Below are positions 19,497 through 28,109 of a stretch of 64,000 bases of DNA, in pieces. This DNA is from JBBEAM01 sp942491105 (lineage in GTDB: Bacteria; Pseudomonadota; Alphaproteobacteria; Kiloniellales; DSM-21159), in NCBI GenBank assembly GCA_942491105.1, contig CALNZX010000006.1, positions 277,687-341,686 on the forward strand. Direction: 5' to 3'. The notes beneath the pieces were generated by a model. That model had not been told where the DNA came from and ran no database searches. It was given only the letters and a program-made list of their open reading frames with translations. A program made the translations under genes and the position numbers. How positions within the stretch are numbered: the stretch's first letter is position 1; each line of letters starts with the position of its first letter.

Positions 19497-19513
19497 GACG
19501 TATTTTTTACGTC
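19497..19513. promoter_or_regulatory. Inverted repeat upstream of the D-lactate dehydrogenase-like gene
   Basis: GACGTA and TACGTC flank five T residues, a perfect 6-5-6 inverted repeat, in an AT-richer patch 29-45 nt before the ATG at 19468. The size and position suit a dimeric repressor. No regulator gene adjoins it, so the binding protein is unknown. Confidence 0.4.
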
Positions 19514-19608
19514 AGCCTAGCAGATTGCGCAGATGAAAGGACAGCATACTTGACCTGTATACCCCGGCAAGAATGCGCTCCGTGCGGCCTGCGCGTCAAA
19601 CCGCGCGG

Positions 19609-20823
19609 TCAGTCCACGGCATAATCGGCCCGCAGCTTGTCGATAAAGGCTTCCGCCGGGCCACCCCACTCGAAGAGGTCGTCCCGCCCGCGCATCCAGG
19701 CAAAAAGCTCGCTGCAGGTCTCGTGCGCGCAGAGCAGCGCATCCTGGCTGTAGACCACCGCCAGGGTCCAGTCTCCGCCGCGCACGTCGCGGGTTTCCGG
19801 CTCCTGTACGATTCCCGCCACCACCGCCCAGGTCCGCTCATCGAAAAAGCCGCGCGGCAGGCCGGCGACGAAGATTCTGCCCCAGGACCAGCCGAAGCCC
19901 TCGCCAATCGCCGTCGTCGCATCGGCCATGCGGCCCAGGGCGAAGGGGACGGCGACCATCTTGCCCTGGTAGCGGTAGGGATTCTCGTCGATGTCGTTGA
20001 CCGAAGCCCAATATTCGACGCCGTTATCGCGGGTAAACTCCAGAAAGCGCCGCGCCGAGTCTTGCCGCCGGGCATCGCGATCCGCATCCCAGGCCTCGGT
20101 CTGCGCCGCCATTTGCTCGGCTTCCTGCCGCTCGAGCGCGAAGTTGGTGAACTGGGTGATCTCCGCCTGTTGCTGGCCCTGCGGATGCGTGAGAATCATC
20201 TCGGCCCAGAGCGGATTGAACTCGGCGCCGCGCCAGTCGTCGTGCACCACCGTGCTGTGGTCCCGCGGCACGATTTCCAAGGCCGCCTGGTAATAGGCTC
20301 CGCAGCGCTGAAACAGCAGCGCGCCCGCCTCGATGGCCAGGGCACGCTGGCCGGCCTCGTCGTCCGCCGCCGCCGTGTCGGGCAACAAGGCCAGCATTTC
20401 GAACAGCGCCCTGGGGCAAGCCCGAACCGCGTGATCGCTATGGTTCAACTTGACCGGCTGCCAAAGCTCCGCGCCGGACCCCAAACGACCGAGACGCACC
20501 AGATAGAGATCGCCGGACAGCACCTCTATCGCGTCGTCGTGGGGGGTGTCGCCAAGATAGACGCCCTGACGAAAATAGCCGATCAGACGATTCTGGATCA
20601 CGCCACTGGCACTGACGATATCCGCCGTGCCCTGCCCATCGAGAAATCCCCCGGCACAGCCGCCGCTCCAGGTCAGCACCAGGGAGGGATCCAGATAGCG
20701 CTTCTTGGCGATCATCTTGCAGCCGCTACCCTGCGCGGCGAGCGTGCCGGGTTCGGCCGCCGCCGGGCCAGGAACAAGCAGCGCCAGCGCCAGCAAGCCA
20801 CCCAGAATGGTTACCCTTCGCAT
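19609..20823 (-). CDS. Exported hypothetical protein with MORN-like N-terminal motifs
   Basis: The 404-residue product opens with a clear signal peptide (MRRVTILGGLLALALLVPG, cleavage near AAAEP). Just after it, CKMIAKKRYLDPSLVLTWSG then CAGGFLDGQGTA resembles the W-x-G-x-C-x-x-G-x-x-x-G-x-G pattern of MORN-like repeats. The remainder, with a helical Glu/Ala/Gln-rich stretch near 230-260, matches no family I recognise. It is probably periplasmic. It lies 109 nt downstream of the MarR-like gene on the same strand and probably has its own promoter. Confidence 0.65.
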   Translation of the reverse strand: MRRVTILGGLLALALLVPGPAAAEPGTLAAQGSGCKMIAKKRYLDPSLVLTWSGGCAGGFLDGQGTADIVSASGVIQNRLIGYFRQGVYLGDTPHDDAIEVLSGDLYLVRLGRLGSGAELWQPVKLNHSDHAVRACPRALFEMLALLPDTAAADDEAGQRALAIEAGALLFQRCGAYYQAALEIVPRDHSTVVHDDWRGAEFNPLWAEMILTHPQGQQQAEITQFTNFALERQEAEQMAAQTEAWDADRDARRQDSARRFLEFTRDNGVEYWASVNDIDENPYRYQGKMVAVPFALGRMADATTAIGEGFGWSWGRIFVAGLPRGFFDERTWAVVAGIVQEPETRDVRGGDWTLAVVYSQDALLCAHETCSELFAWMRGRDDLFEWGGPAEAFIDKLRADYAVD

Positions 20824-20931
20824 CGCCTACCCCAAACTTCCATGCCCAAGGCGTTCAGACTAGCGGCTGGCCTTTGCGAAGATCACGCCTTTTCTTGCCA
20901 ATTGCGCGAAATAGTCATTTCTGTAATTGCG

Positions 20932-21459
20932 TTACAGGCTGGTCGCGCTGCGCGCCGCCTGGTCGAACAGACCGGACAGGGCGCGCAGCAGTTCCGCCGC
21001 CTCTCCGACCTCGCCCATGAAAGCCTGGCTGCGGTCGCCGGCCACGGCACCCAGCGCCGAAATCAGGCAGTCCTCGCGCACCTCGCGGTATCTGGCGCAG
21101 GCCGTCCTTCCCTCTTCGCTTGCGGAGTAGAAGATCTCCTTACCCTGACGGCGGCCCTCGACGAGCCCCGCCTTGAGCAGCTTTTTCACGGCGTAGTTGA
21201 CCGTGTGGGTATCCTCGATGTTGTAGACGAAACAGAGGTCGGCCAGCCGCTTCGGACGGCCGCGGTGGTTGACCGCATGCAGCACCAGCACGTCGAGAGT
21301 GGCGAGATCGGGATAGCCGGCCGCCGCCATGCAGCGGGTGATCCAGCGATTGAAGGCATTGCCCGCCACGATCAAGCCGAACTCGAACTCGCTGAGCTCG
21401 GCAGCCTCCTCGGAAACCAAGTGGGCCGAGGAAACGATCTTGCGATCCGGCCTCGGCAT
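20932..21459 (-). CDS. MarR-like winged-helix regulator
   Basis: The 175-residue product contains a winged-helix DNA-binding region (about 45-125): LDVLVLHAVNHRGRPKRLADLCFV, then THTVNYAVKKLLKAGLVEGR as recognition helix and wing. A C-terminal helical segment suits dimerisation, as in MarR proteins. Its ATG overlaps the oxoprolinase stop by one base (TGATG), so the two are translationally coupled. It is the natural candidate to control the oxoprolinase operon and the divergent demethylase gene through the AT-rich repeats at 25109-25140. Confidence 0.78.
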   Translation of the reverse strand: MPRPDRKIVSSAHLVSEEAAELSEFEFGLIVAGNAFNRWITRCMAAAGYPDLATLDVLVLHAVNHRGRPKRLADLCFVYNIEDTHTVNYAVKKLLKAGLVEGRRQGKEIFYSASEEGRTACARYREVREDCLISALGAVAGDRSQAFMGEVGEAAELLRALSGLFDQAARSATSL

Positions 21460-24400
21460 CAGCCCTCCTCCGCCGGGCCGAAGCCGCCGCCACCGGGCGT
21501 CTCCACGACAAAGACGTCGCCGGGGCGCATCTCCGTCTTGTCGGTGCCGGTCAGCTCCTCGATCGAGCCGTCCTCGCGCCGCACCCAGTTATGGCCCAGG
21601 GCGCCGGGCGCGCCGCCCTCCAATCCGAAGTTCGGCACCTTGCGGTGGCTGGAAAGAATCGAGGCGGTCATGTCTTCGAGGAACCGCAGGCGGCGGACCG
21701 TGCCGTCACCGCCGCGATGCCTGCCCTTGCCGCCGCTGCCGCGCCGAATCTCGAAGGATTCGAGCAGGATCGGAAAGCGGAACTCCAGCACCTCGGGATC
21801 GGTCAGGCGGGAGTTGGTCATATGGGTGTGGATCGCGTCGGTCCCGTCGAAGTCGGGCCCGGCGCCGGAGCCGCCCGCGATGGTCTCGTAATACTGGTAG
21901 GTGGCGTTACCGAAGGTCAGGTTGTTCATCGTGCCCTGGGCCCCGGCCATCACGCCGGTTGCGCCATAGAGGCAATCGGTGATCGCCTGGCTGGTCTCGA
22001 CATTGCCGGCCACCACCGCCGCCGGATAGACCGGATTGAGCATCGAGCCCTCGGGGATGATCAGCTTCAAGGGCTTCAAACAGCCCTCGTTCATCGGGAT
22101 CTCGTCCTCGACCAGGGTGCGGAAGACATAAAGCACCGCTGCCCGGCAGACCGCCGAGGGGGCGTTGAAGTTATTCGGCAACTGCGCCGTGGTTCCGGTG
22201 AAGTCGATGGTCGCCGTGCGCTCCGCCTTGTCGACCGTGATCTTGACCTTGAGCGCGCTGCCGTCGTCGAAGGGATAGGTAAAGCTGCCGTCGGCCAGGC
22301 GGTCGAGCACCCGGCGCACCTGTTCCTCGGCGTTGTCCTGAACATGGCCCATGTAGGCATGGACGACCTGCAGCCCGAAGTGGCCGACGATCCGCCGCAG
22401 TTCCTGCACGCCCTTGTTGTTGGCGGCGATCTGCGCCTGCAGGTCGGCGATGTTCTGATCCGGGTTGCGCGCCGGGTACTTGCCCGAGGACAACAGCTCG
22501 CGCATCTCCCGCTCCAGGAAGCGGCCCTGGTCGACCAGCTTGAAGTTGTCGATCAACACCCCCTCTTCCTCGACCGTGCGGCTGTCCGGCGGCATCGAGC
22601 CGGGGGTCAGGCCGCCGACATCGGCGTGGTGGCCGCGGCTGGCGACGTAGAACAGAACCTCCTGCCCCGCCTCGTCGAATACCGGCGTCACCACGGTGAT
22701 GTCCGGCAGATGGGTGCCGCCGTTGTAGGGCGCGTTCAGCACGTAGACGTCGCCGGCGCGGATCTTGCCCCTGTTGTTCTCGATCACCGCGCGAATCGAC
22801 TCGCTCATGGAGCCGAGATGCACCGGCATGTGCGGCGCGTTGGCGACCAGATGCCCATCTGGCGTGAAGAGGGCGCAGGAGAAATCCAGCCGCTCCTTGA
22901 TGTTCACGGAATAGGCGGTTTTCTCCAGGGTCGACCCCATCTGCTCGGCGATCGACATGAAGAGGTTGTTGAACACCTCGAGCATCACCGGGTCGACCTG
23001 GGTGCCGACGGCGTGCTCGCGTTCCAGCGGTTCGACACGCTGCATCACCAGATGGTCGCGCCGCGTCAGTTCGGCGCGCCAGCCCGGCTCGACCACCGTG
23101 GTGCTGGTCGGGTCGATCAGGATCGCCGGGCCGTCCAAGGAATCGCCGGGGATCAGGTCGGCGCGGTCGAAGACGCCGGTGTCATGCCACTGGCCGCCGG
23201 CGTACATCTTTACCCGCGCCTTGGCTTCCAGCTTGTCCTTGCGCGCGGCGATCTCCAGCACGGGATCCTCGGCCGCGCCGGTTTCGCCGATCACCTCGAT
23301 GGAGACGGCCTCGACGATGTGCGCCTTGTCGGCCATCGTGAAGCCGTAGCGCTGGGTATAGGCGGCCTCGAAGGCACCGAGGATTTCCTGCTTGCTGCCG
23401 TGATCGACGATCAGCGGCGAGTCCGTGCCCTGGTAGCGCAGATGTACCTTGCGCTGCACCCGGATGTGTTCCTCGGCGACGCCCTGGCCGCGCATCTCGG
23501 CAAGGCCGTCCTCGGCCAGCCGCTCGAACAGCGGATCGAGCCCCTTCAGCGCCTCATCGAGCGGCTGCTCGACCGCTTGCTCCTTCAGCACGCGCAGATC
23601 GGCGAGGCCCATGCCATAGGCCGAAAGCACGCCGGCGAAGGGATGCAGGAAAATCCGCGTCATGCCCAGGGTGTCGGCAATATCGCAGGCGTGCTGGCCA
23701 CCGGCCCCGCCGAAACAGTTGAGGGTGTATTCGGTGACGTCATAGCCGCGCTGGATGGAAATCTTCTTGATCGCGTTGGCCATGTTCTCGACCGCGATGC
23801 GGCGGAAGCCTTCGGCGACCTCCTCGGGCGACCGCCGGTCGCCGGTCGCCTGATGAATCTCCCCGGTCAGTTTCTCGAAGCCGCGCCTGACCGCTTCGGC
23901 GTCGAGGGACTCCGTGGCCTCGGGTCCGAACACCTTGGGGAAGAACGCCGGCTGGATGCGGCCCAGCATGACATTGCAGTCGGTCACCGCCAGCGGCCCG
24001 CCCCGGCGGTAGCAAGCCGGGCCGGGATTGGCGCCGGCGCTGTCCGGCCCGACGCGATAGCGCGAGCCGTCGAAGTGCAGGATCGAGCCGCCGCCGGCGG
24101 CGACGGTGTGAATCTGCATCATCGGCGCGCGCATCCGCACGCCCGCGACCTGGGTTTCGAAGGTGCGCTCGTACTCGCCGTCGTAGTGGGCGACGTCGGT
24201 CGAGGTACCGCCCATGTCGAAGGTGATGATCTTCTCGAAACCGCCCATGGCGGCGGTGCGCACGGCGCCGACGATACCGCCGGCCGGGCCGGACAGAATC
24301 GAGTCCTTGCCCTGGAAGGCATGGGCGTCGGAGAGGCCGCCGTTGGACTGCATGAACATCAGCTGCACGTCGCCGAGTTCCCCGGCGACCCGGTCGACGT

Positions 24401-25094
24401 AGCGGCGCAGGATCGGCGAGAGATAGGCGTCGACCACGGTGGTGTCGCCACGGCTGACCAGCTTCATCAGCGGGCTGACCTCGTGGCTAACGGAAACCTG
24501 GGTAAATCCGACCTCTCGGGCGATCTCGGCGATGCGGCGCTCATGCTCGCCGAAACGATAGCCGTGCAGAAAGGCGATGGCGGCGGCCCGGATCCCGGTC
24601 TCGTAAGCCGCCTGCAAAGCCTGACGCACCTCGGCCTCGTCGGGCTCCGCAAGCACCCTGCCGTCGGCCATCACCCGCTCGTCGACCTCGACCACCCGCT
24701 CGTAGAGCAGCTCCGGCAGCTCGATCCGCCGGGTGAAGAGATGCGGGCGGTTTTGATAGGCGATGCGCAGGGCGTCCTTGAAGCCCTTGGTCACCACCAG
24801 CAGGGTGCGGTCGCCCTTGCGCTCCAGCAGGGCATTGGTGGCGACGGTGGTGCCCATCTTCACCGCGTCCAGCCGGTCGCTGGGGATCGCCTCGCCCTTG
24901 CCCAGACCCAGGAGCTGGCGGATGCCATGAATCGCGGCATCCTCGTATTGCTCCGGGTTTTCCGACAGCAGCTTATGGCTCAGCAGGCCGCCATCGGGCC
25001 GGCGGGCAACGACATCGGTGAAGGTGCCGCCGCGGTCGATCCAAAACTGCCAGCCCCGGTCTTTCTTCATGTCTCGTGCTGCGGCCGCCGCCAT
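21459..25094 (-). CDS. ATP-dependent 5-oxoprolinase/hydantoinase (HyuA-HyuB fusion)
   Basis: From the ATG at 25094, behind AGGAGCT, the product is 1,211 residues. The HyuA half begins IDRGGTFTD at 19-27 and includes FDMGGTSTDVAHYDG and GGAGGQHACDIA, the actin-like ATP-binding elements. The HyuB half starts near residue 700 (DPVMLEVFNNLF) and includes APYNGGTHLPD and ASRGHHADVGG. Full-length fusions act as 5-oxoprolinase (5-oxoproline to glutamate with ATP), but related enzymes open N-methylhydantoin or acetone-type substrates. A longer reading from 25202 adds 36 residues with no ribosome site and is rejected. It is the first gene of a two-gene operon with the regulator. Confidence 0.88.
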   Translation of the reverse strand: MAAAAARDMKKDRGWQFWIDRGGTFTDVVARRPDGGLLSHKLLSENPEQYEDAAIHGIRQLLGLGKGEAIPSDRLDAVKMGTTVATNALLERKGDRTLLVVTKGFKDALRIAYQNRPHLFTRRIELPELLYERVVEVDERVMADGRVLAEPDEAEVRQALQAAYETGIRAAAIAFLHGYRFGEHERRIAEIAREVGFTQVSVSHEVSPLMKLVSRGDTTVVDAYLSPILRRYVDRVAGELGDVQLMFMQSNGGLSDAHAFQGKDSILSGPAGGIVGAVRTAAMGGFEKIITFDMGGTSTDVAHYDGEYERTFETQVAGVRMRAPMMQIHTVAAGGGSILHFDGSRYRVGPDSAGANPGPACYRRGGPLAVTDCNVMLGRIQPAFFPKVFGPEATESLDAEAVRRGFEKLTGEIHQATGDRRSPEEVAEGFRRIAVENMANAIKKISIQRGYDVTEYTLNCFGGAGGQHACDIADTLGMTRIFLHPFAGVLSAYGMGLADLRVLKEQAVEQPLDEALKGLDPLFERLAEDGLAEMRGQGVAEEHIRVQRKVHLRYQGTDSPLIVDHGSKQEILGAFEAAYTQRYGFTMADKAHIVEAVSIEVIGETGAAEDPVLEIAARKDKLEAKARVKMYAGGQWHDTGVFDRADLIPGDSLDGPAILIDPTSTTVVEPGWRAELTRRDHLVMQRVEPLEREHAVGTQVDPVMLEVFNNLFMSIAEQMGSTLEKTAYSVNIKERLDFSCALFTPDGHLVANAPHMPVHLGSMSESIRAVIENNRGKIRAGDVYVLNAPYNGGTHLPDITVVTPVFDEAGQEVLFYVASRGHHADVGGLTPGSMPPDSRTVEEEGVLIDNFKLVDQGRFLEREMRELLSSGKYPARNPDQNIADLQAQIAANNKGVQELRRIVGHFGLQVVHAYMGHVQDNAEEQVRRVLDRLADGSFTYPFDDGSALKVKITVDKAERTATIDFTGTTAQLPNNFNAPSAVCRAAVLYVFRTLVEDEIPMNEGCLKPLKLIIPEGSMLNPVYPAAVVAGNVETSQAITDCLYGATGVMAGAQGTMNNLTFGNATYQYYETIAGGSGAGPDFDGTDAIHTHMTNSRLTDPEVLEFRFPILLESFEIRRGSGGKGRHRGGDGTVRRLRFLEDMTASILSSHRKVPNFGLEGGAPGALGHNWVRREDGSIEELTGTDKTEMRPGDVFVVETPGGGGFGPAEEG

Positions 25095-25108
25095 GACTGA
25101 GCTCCTGT

Positions 25109-25140
25109 AATATAGAATATATTGACGTTTTATCGATAAA
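25109..25140. promoter_or_regulatory. Two AT-rich palindromes between the oxoprolinase and demethylase genes
   Basis: AATATA-GAA-TATATT at 25109-25123 is a 6-3-6 inverted repeat, and TTTATCGATAAA at 25129-25140 is a perfect 12-bp palindrome. They lie in a 50-bp AT-rich island in otherwise GC-rich DNA, 15-46 nt before the oxoprolinase ATG and about 160-190 nt before the divergent demethylase gene. This is where the operon promoter must be, so they are likely operators, plausibly for the MarR-like regulator. Confidence 0.5.
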
Positions 25141-25296
25141 TTATCATCGCGCCAAGCCCCATTCCGCCGCGGCGGCCCGGGCGGATTGCCTTTGCGCGTC
25201 ATCGCGGGTGTCGCGCGGAAGCGGGAAATCGGAATTCGCGGCCCTTAGGCTCGATCTGAGCTCTGGATTTCCAAGACCCCTATCTCAGGAGGCCGC

Positions 25297-26454
25297 ATGC
25301 CCCCCGCCATGTCTTCGCTCATCGGTTTCGGGCCTCGGGTCCGCCAGTCGCCCTTCTTCGCCGCGACCCTGCGCTGGGGCGCCAAGGCCTTTTCGACCTA
25401 CAACCATATGTACATGCCGCTCTACTACGACAGCCCGGTCGCCGATTACTGGAAGCTGGTGGAGGCGGTGACGCTGTGGGACGTCGGCGTCGAGCGCCAG
25501 GTCGAGATCGCCGGGCCGGACGCCGCGCGCTTCACCCAGTATCTGACCCCGCGCGACCTGAGCAAGACCCAGCCGGGTCAATGCAAGTACGTGCTGCTCT
25601 GCGACGAGGCCGGCGGCATCGTCAACGACCCCGTTCTGCTGAAGCTGGCCGAGGACCGCTTCTGGCTATCGCTGGCCGATAGCGACGTTCTGCTCTGGGC
25701 CAAGGGTCTGGCGCTGGCCGGCGGCTGGAACGTGGAGGTCCGCGAACCGGACGTCTCTCCGCTGCAGGTTCAGGGCCCGAAATCGCCGCAGGTCATGATC
25801 GACCTGTTCGGGGATTGGATCGAGGAACTGAGGTATTTCTATTTCCGGGAAACCGAACTCGATGGAATTCCGGTCGTGGTCTCGCGCACCGGCTGGTCCT
25901 CGGAGCGTGGCTATGAAATTTTCCTGCGCGACGGCAGCCGCGGCGACGAACTTTGGGAGAGAATCATGGCGGCCGGCGCGCCCCATGGCATCGCACCGGG
26001 CGCGCCCAGCACGATCCGCCGCATCGAAGGGGCGATGCTGTCCTATGGCTCCGACATGGACCTGAGCGTCAACCCGTATGAGCTGGGACTTGGCCGTTTG
26101 GTCAACCTTGACGCGCCAATCGACTTTGTCGGCAAGGCCGCGCTGGCGCGAATCGCCACGGAGGGCGCCACGCGCCGCTTCTGCGGGCTGGAGATCGAGG
26201 GCGCGCCGCTGCACAGCGGTAACCGCGAGCATTGGGCCTGTAGCCGCGCGGGCGTGGCCTGCGGCACGCTGACCTCGGCGATCTACTCCCCCCGGCTCGA
26301 GATCAACATGGGCCTGGCCCTGCTTTCCACGGACGCCACCGAACTGGGTAGCGAGATCCTGATCGAGAGCCCCGATGGCCCGCTCAGCGCGAAGGTCGTG
26401 CCCCTACCTTTCTACGACCCGAAGAAGAGTCTGGCGACGGGGTCCCCCGCGTAG
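25297..26454 (+). CDS. GcvT-fold tetrahydrofolate-dependent demethylase, DmdA-like
   Basis: The 385-residue product resembles dimethylsulfoniopropionate demethylase DmdA along its length: TYNHMYMPLYYDS, LWDVGVERQVEIAGPDAARF, LTPRDLSKTQPGQC, IVNDPVLLKL, SLADSDVLLWAKGLAL, LQVQGPKSPQVM, VVSRTGWSSERGYEIFL, and RIEGAMLSYG. Family members remove a methyl group and pass it to tetrahydrofolate. Many DmdA-like proteins do not use DMSP, and the divergent oxoprolinase/hydantoinase hints at an N-methylated substrate. A GGAGG site precedes the ATG; a second ATG 12 nt later is possible. Confidence 0.8.
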   Translation: MPPAMSSLIGFGPRVRQSPFFAATLRWGAKAFSTYNHMYMPLYYDSPVADYWKLVEAVTLWDVGVERQVEIAGPDAARFTQYLTPRDLSKTQPGQCKYVLLCDEAGGIVNDPVLLKLAEDRFWLSLADSDVLLWAKGLALAGGWNVEVREPDVSPLQVQGPKSPQVMIDLFGDWIEELRYFYFRETELDGIPVVVSRTGWSSERGYEIFLRDGSRGDELWERIMAAGAPHGIAPGAPSTIRRIEGAMLSYGSDMDLSVNPYELGLGRLVNLDAPIDFVGKAALARIATEGATRRFCGLEIEGAPLHSGNREHWACSRAGVACGTLTSAIYSPRLEINMGLALLSTDATELGSEILIESPDGPLSAKVVPLPFYDPKKSLATGSPA

Positions 26455-26456
26455 AC

Positions 26457-27029
26457 TCACCCGGCGGCTTCGCGCTGAGCCTCGCCCGCTGCGCCGAGCA
26501 ACCCACCGGCCAGCAGGCCATAGGCGGCGTGCGCGTCGGAGAGCAGCTCCGCCAGTATGGACAGCCCGCTGGGCGGCGCCAGCTCGACGCGGCTCTCGGC
26601 CTGGCTGCCGAGCGTGATCAGCCGGCCGTCGAGCCGCAGGGCGATGCGCCGCATCGGACCGTTCTCGATCATGCAGATCATCTCGATCTCCCGCACACCG
26701 CGGTTCGCGGCCAGAATCACGCTGCGCCGCGCCAGCTCGCCGCCGATCCCCCGGTGCTGCCAGGGCTGTTCCACGGAAACCGCCAGTTCGGCTTCGCCGG
26801 CCCAGGGCCGGGTGCCGAAACCAAGCTGCGCGACGGCCCGCAGTTCGCCCTCGATAAAGGCGCCCAACAGGATCGAATCGAAAAAACTGAGGCGCCGGCA
26901 ATAGGCGCCGATTGCCGCATCCGTCAGGCAGGCCGAAAAACGCTGGTAGCGATCCTCGGGCGCGAGACGCAGCAGATGGCGCTCGAAACGCGGCAGGTCG
27001 AGATAGGTGAGTTTTCTGTAGTGCGACAT
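26457..27029 (-). CDS. GNAT-family N-acetyltransferase
   Basis: The 190-residue product has the GNAT fold: LRRLAP-type N-terminus, SILLGAFIEGELRAVAQL, then AELAVSVEQPWQHRGIGGELARRS, where QHRGIGGEL is the acetyl-CoA pyrophosphate-binding loop. The C-terminal part is more variable, as usual. The substrate cannot be inferred. Its stop lies 2 nt from the stop of the convergent DmdA-like gene. Confidence 0.85.
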   Translation of the reverse strand: MSHYRKLTYLDLPRFERHLLRLAPEDRYQRFSACLTDAAIGAYCRRLSFFDSILLGAFIEGELRAVAQLGFGTRPWAGEAELAVSVEQPWQHRGIGGELARRSVILAANRGVREIEMICMIENGPMRRIALRLDGRLITLGSQAESRVELAPPSGLSILAELLSDAHAAYGLLAGGLLGAAGEAQREAAG

Positions 27030-27346
27030 CGCTTAAGTCCAAACATTGCCAAGCTGTCCGCCACTTACAGTATGGGTCCCGCTACATTTCCGCGTGCTGC
27101 GGCGGCCTCTTTCCGGGCCGTCTGCGTTTTCCCGTCCTCGGCTGCATCAGAAGCTGCTTGCCGAGTCGCGGTCAAGCCGCCGTTGCCGAGACTGGAAAAA
27201 ACGCAATCTTCGCTCCTTCGGGGCCGCCGCCACGCCCAATCCTTGCGCCATAGGTGTTTCGCGGAGAGGGCACTGGACCCTGAGCGCGCTGCGAGGGCAG
27301 GATGTGCCTTGCAGCGCAGCATTCAACTGGCAGGGTTAATCTAGGA
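27030..27346. other. Intergenic region between divergent GNAT and TerB/DnaJ genes
   Basis: This stretch of 317 nt has no convincing reading frame. It must hold two divergent promoters, but I see no clear -35/-10 pair, tRNA, or known structured RNA in it. A short A-run (near 27197) in a Glu/Phe-poor context and several GC-rich inverted segments are unremarkable. Confidence 0.5.
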
Positions 27347-28090
27347 ATGTCCATCTGGGGGAAAATCGTCGGCGGAGCCGCCGGCTTCGCACTGGGCGGC
27401 CCGCTGGGCGCGGTGTTTGGCGTGGTCGCCGGCCATGCCGTGGACTCCATGCGCGATTCCGTCGGCGAGCTGCCCTCGAGCGATGGCCGCGACGGCCCGA
27501 CCAAGAACATCGCCTTCACCATCGGCGTGATCGTGCTCGGCGCCAAGATGGCCAAGGCCGACGGCGTGGTGACCCGCGAGGAGGTCGCCGCCTTCAAGCA
27601 GGTCTTCCATATTCCGGATTCCGAGCTGACCAACGTCGGCAGGGTGTTCGACCAGGCGCGCAAGGACGCCCATGGCTACGAGCCCTATGCCAAGCAGTTG
27701 GCCGGCATGTTCCGCGACAATCCGGCGGTGCTCGAGGAGCTGCTCAACGGCCTGTTCCACATCGCCCGCGCCGACGGCAAGGTGAGCGAGGCGGAGATCG
27801 CCTATCTCGAGGATCTGGCGCGTATTTTCGGCCTGCAGGCCTCGCAGTGGGACCGTCTGCGCGCCGCCAACACCGGCGAGCCCGAGGCCCACCCCTACAA
27901 CATCCTGGGCATCGATCCGGCGGCCAGCGACGCGGAGGTCAAGGCCGCGCACCGCCAGCTGGTGCGCGAGAACCATCCCGACCGCCTGGTCGCCCAGGGC
28001 ATGCCGCAGGAATTCATCGACACCGCCAATCACAAGCTGGCCGCGATCAACGCCGCCTACGATACGATCAAGCGCGAGCGCGGCTTGTGA
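27347..28090 (+). CDS. TerB-like and C-terminal DnaJ-domain protein (DjlA-like)
   Basis: From the ATG at 27347 the product is 247 residues. It begins with a glycine-rich hydrophobic hairpin (GGAAGFALGGPLGAVFGVVAG, here split by the family's usual turn), then a TerB-type helical domain (about 50-165, with AKADGVVTREE and ARADGKVSEAE repeats), and ends with a J domain (about 180-247) containing YNILGIDPAA and the HPD motif in ENHPDRL. This is the DjlA layout: a co-chaperone that stimulates DnaK at the membrane. A longer start at 27302 lacks a ribosome site. The EamA gene follows after 19 nt. Confidence 0.85.
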   Translation: MSIWGKIVGGAAGFALGGPLGAVFGVVAGHAVDSMRDSVGELPSSDGRDGPTKNIAFTIGVIVLGAKMAKADGVVTREEVAAFKQVFHIPDSELTNVGRVFDQARKDAHGYEPYAKQLAGMFRDNPAVLEELLNGLFHIARADGKVSEAEIAYLEDLARIFGLQASQWDRLRAANTGEPEAHPYNILGIDPAASDAEVKAAHRQLVRENHPDRLVAQGMPQEFIDTANHKLAAINAAYDTIKRERGL

Positions 28091-28109
28091 GTATGCAAGC
28101 GAGCCCGCG

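Noticed and set aside
21591..25100. 1,169-residue plus-strand open frame opposite the oxoprolinase gene
   Set aside because: Antisense shadow in GC-rich DNA; full HyuA and HyuB motifs are on the minus strand.
27030..27346. A structured RNA in the GNAT-TerB gap
   Set aside because: I looked for tRNA, SRP RNA and 6S-like patterns and saw none; hairpins there are ordinary for this GC content.
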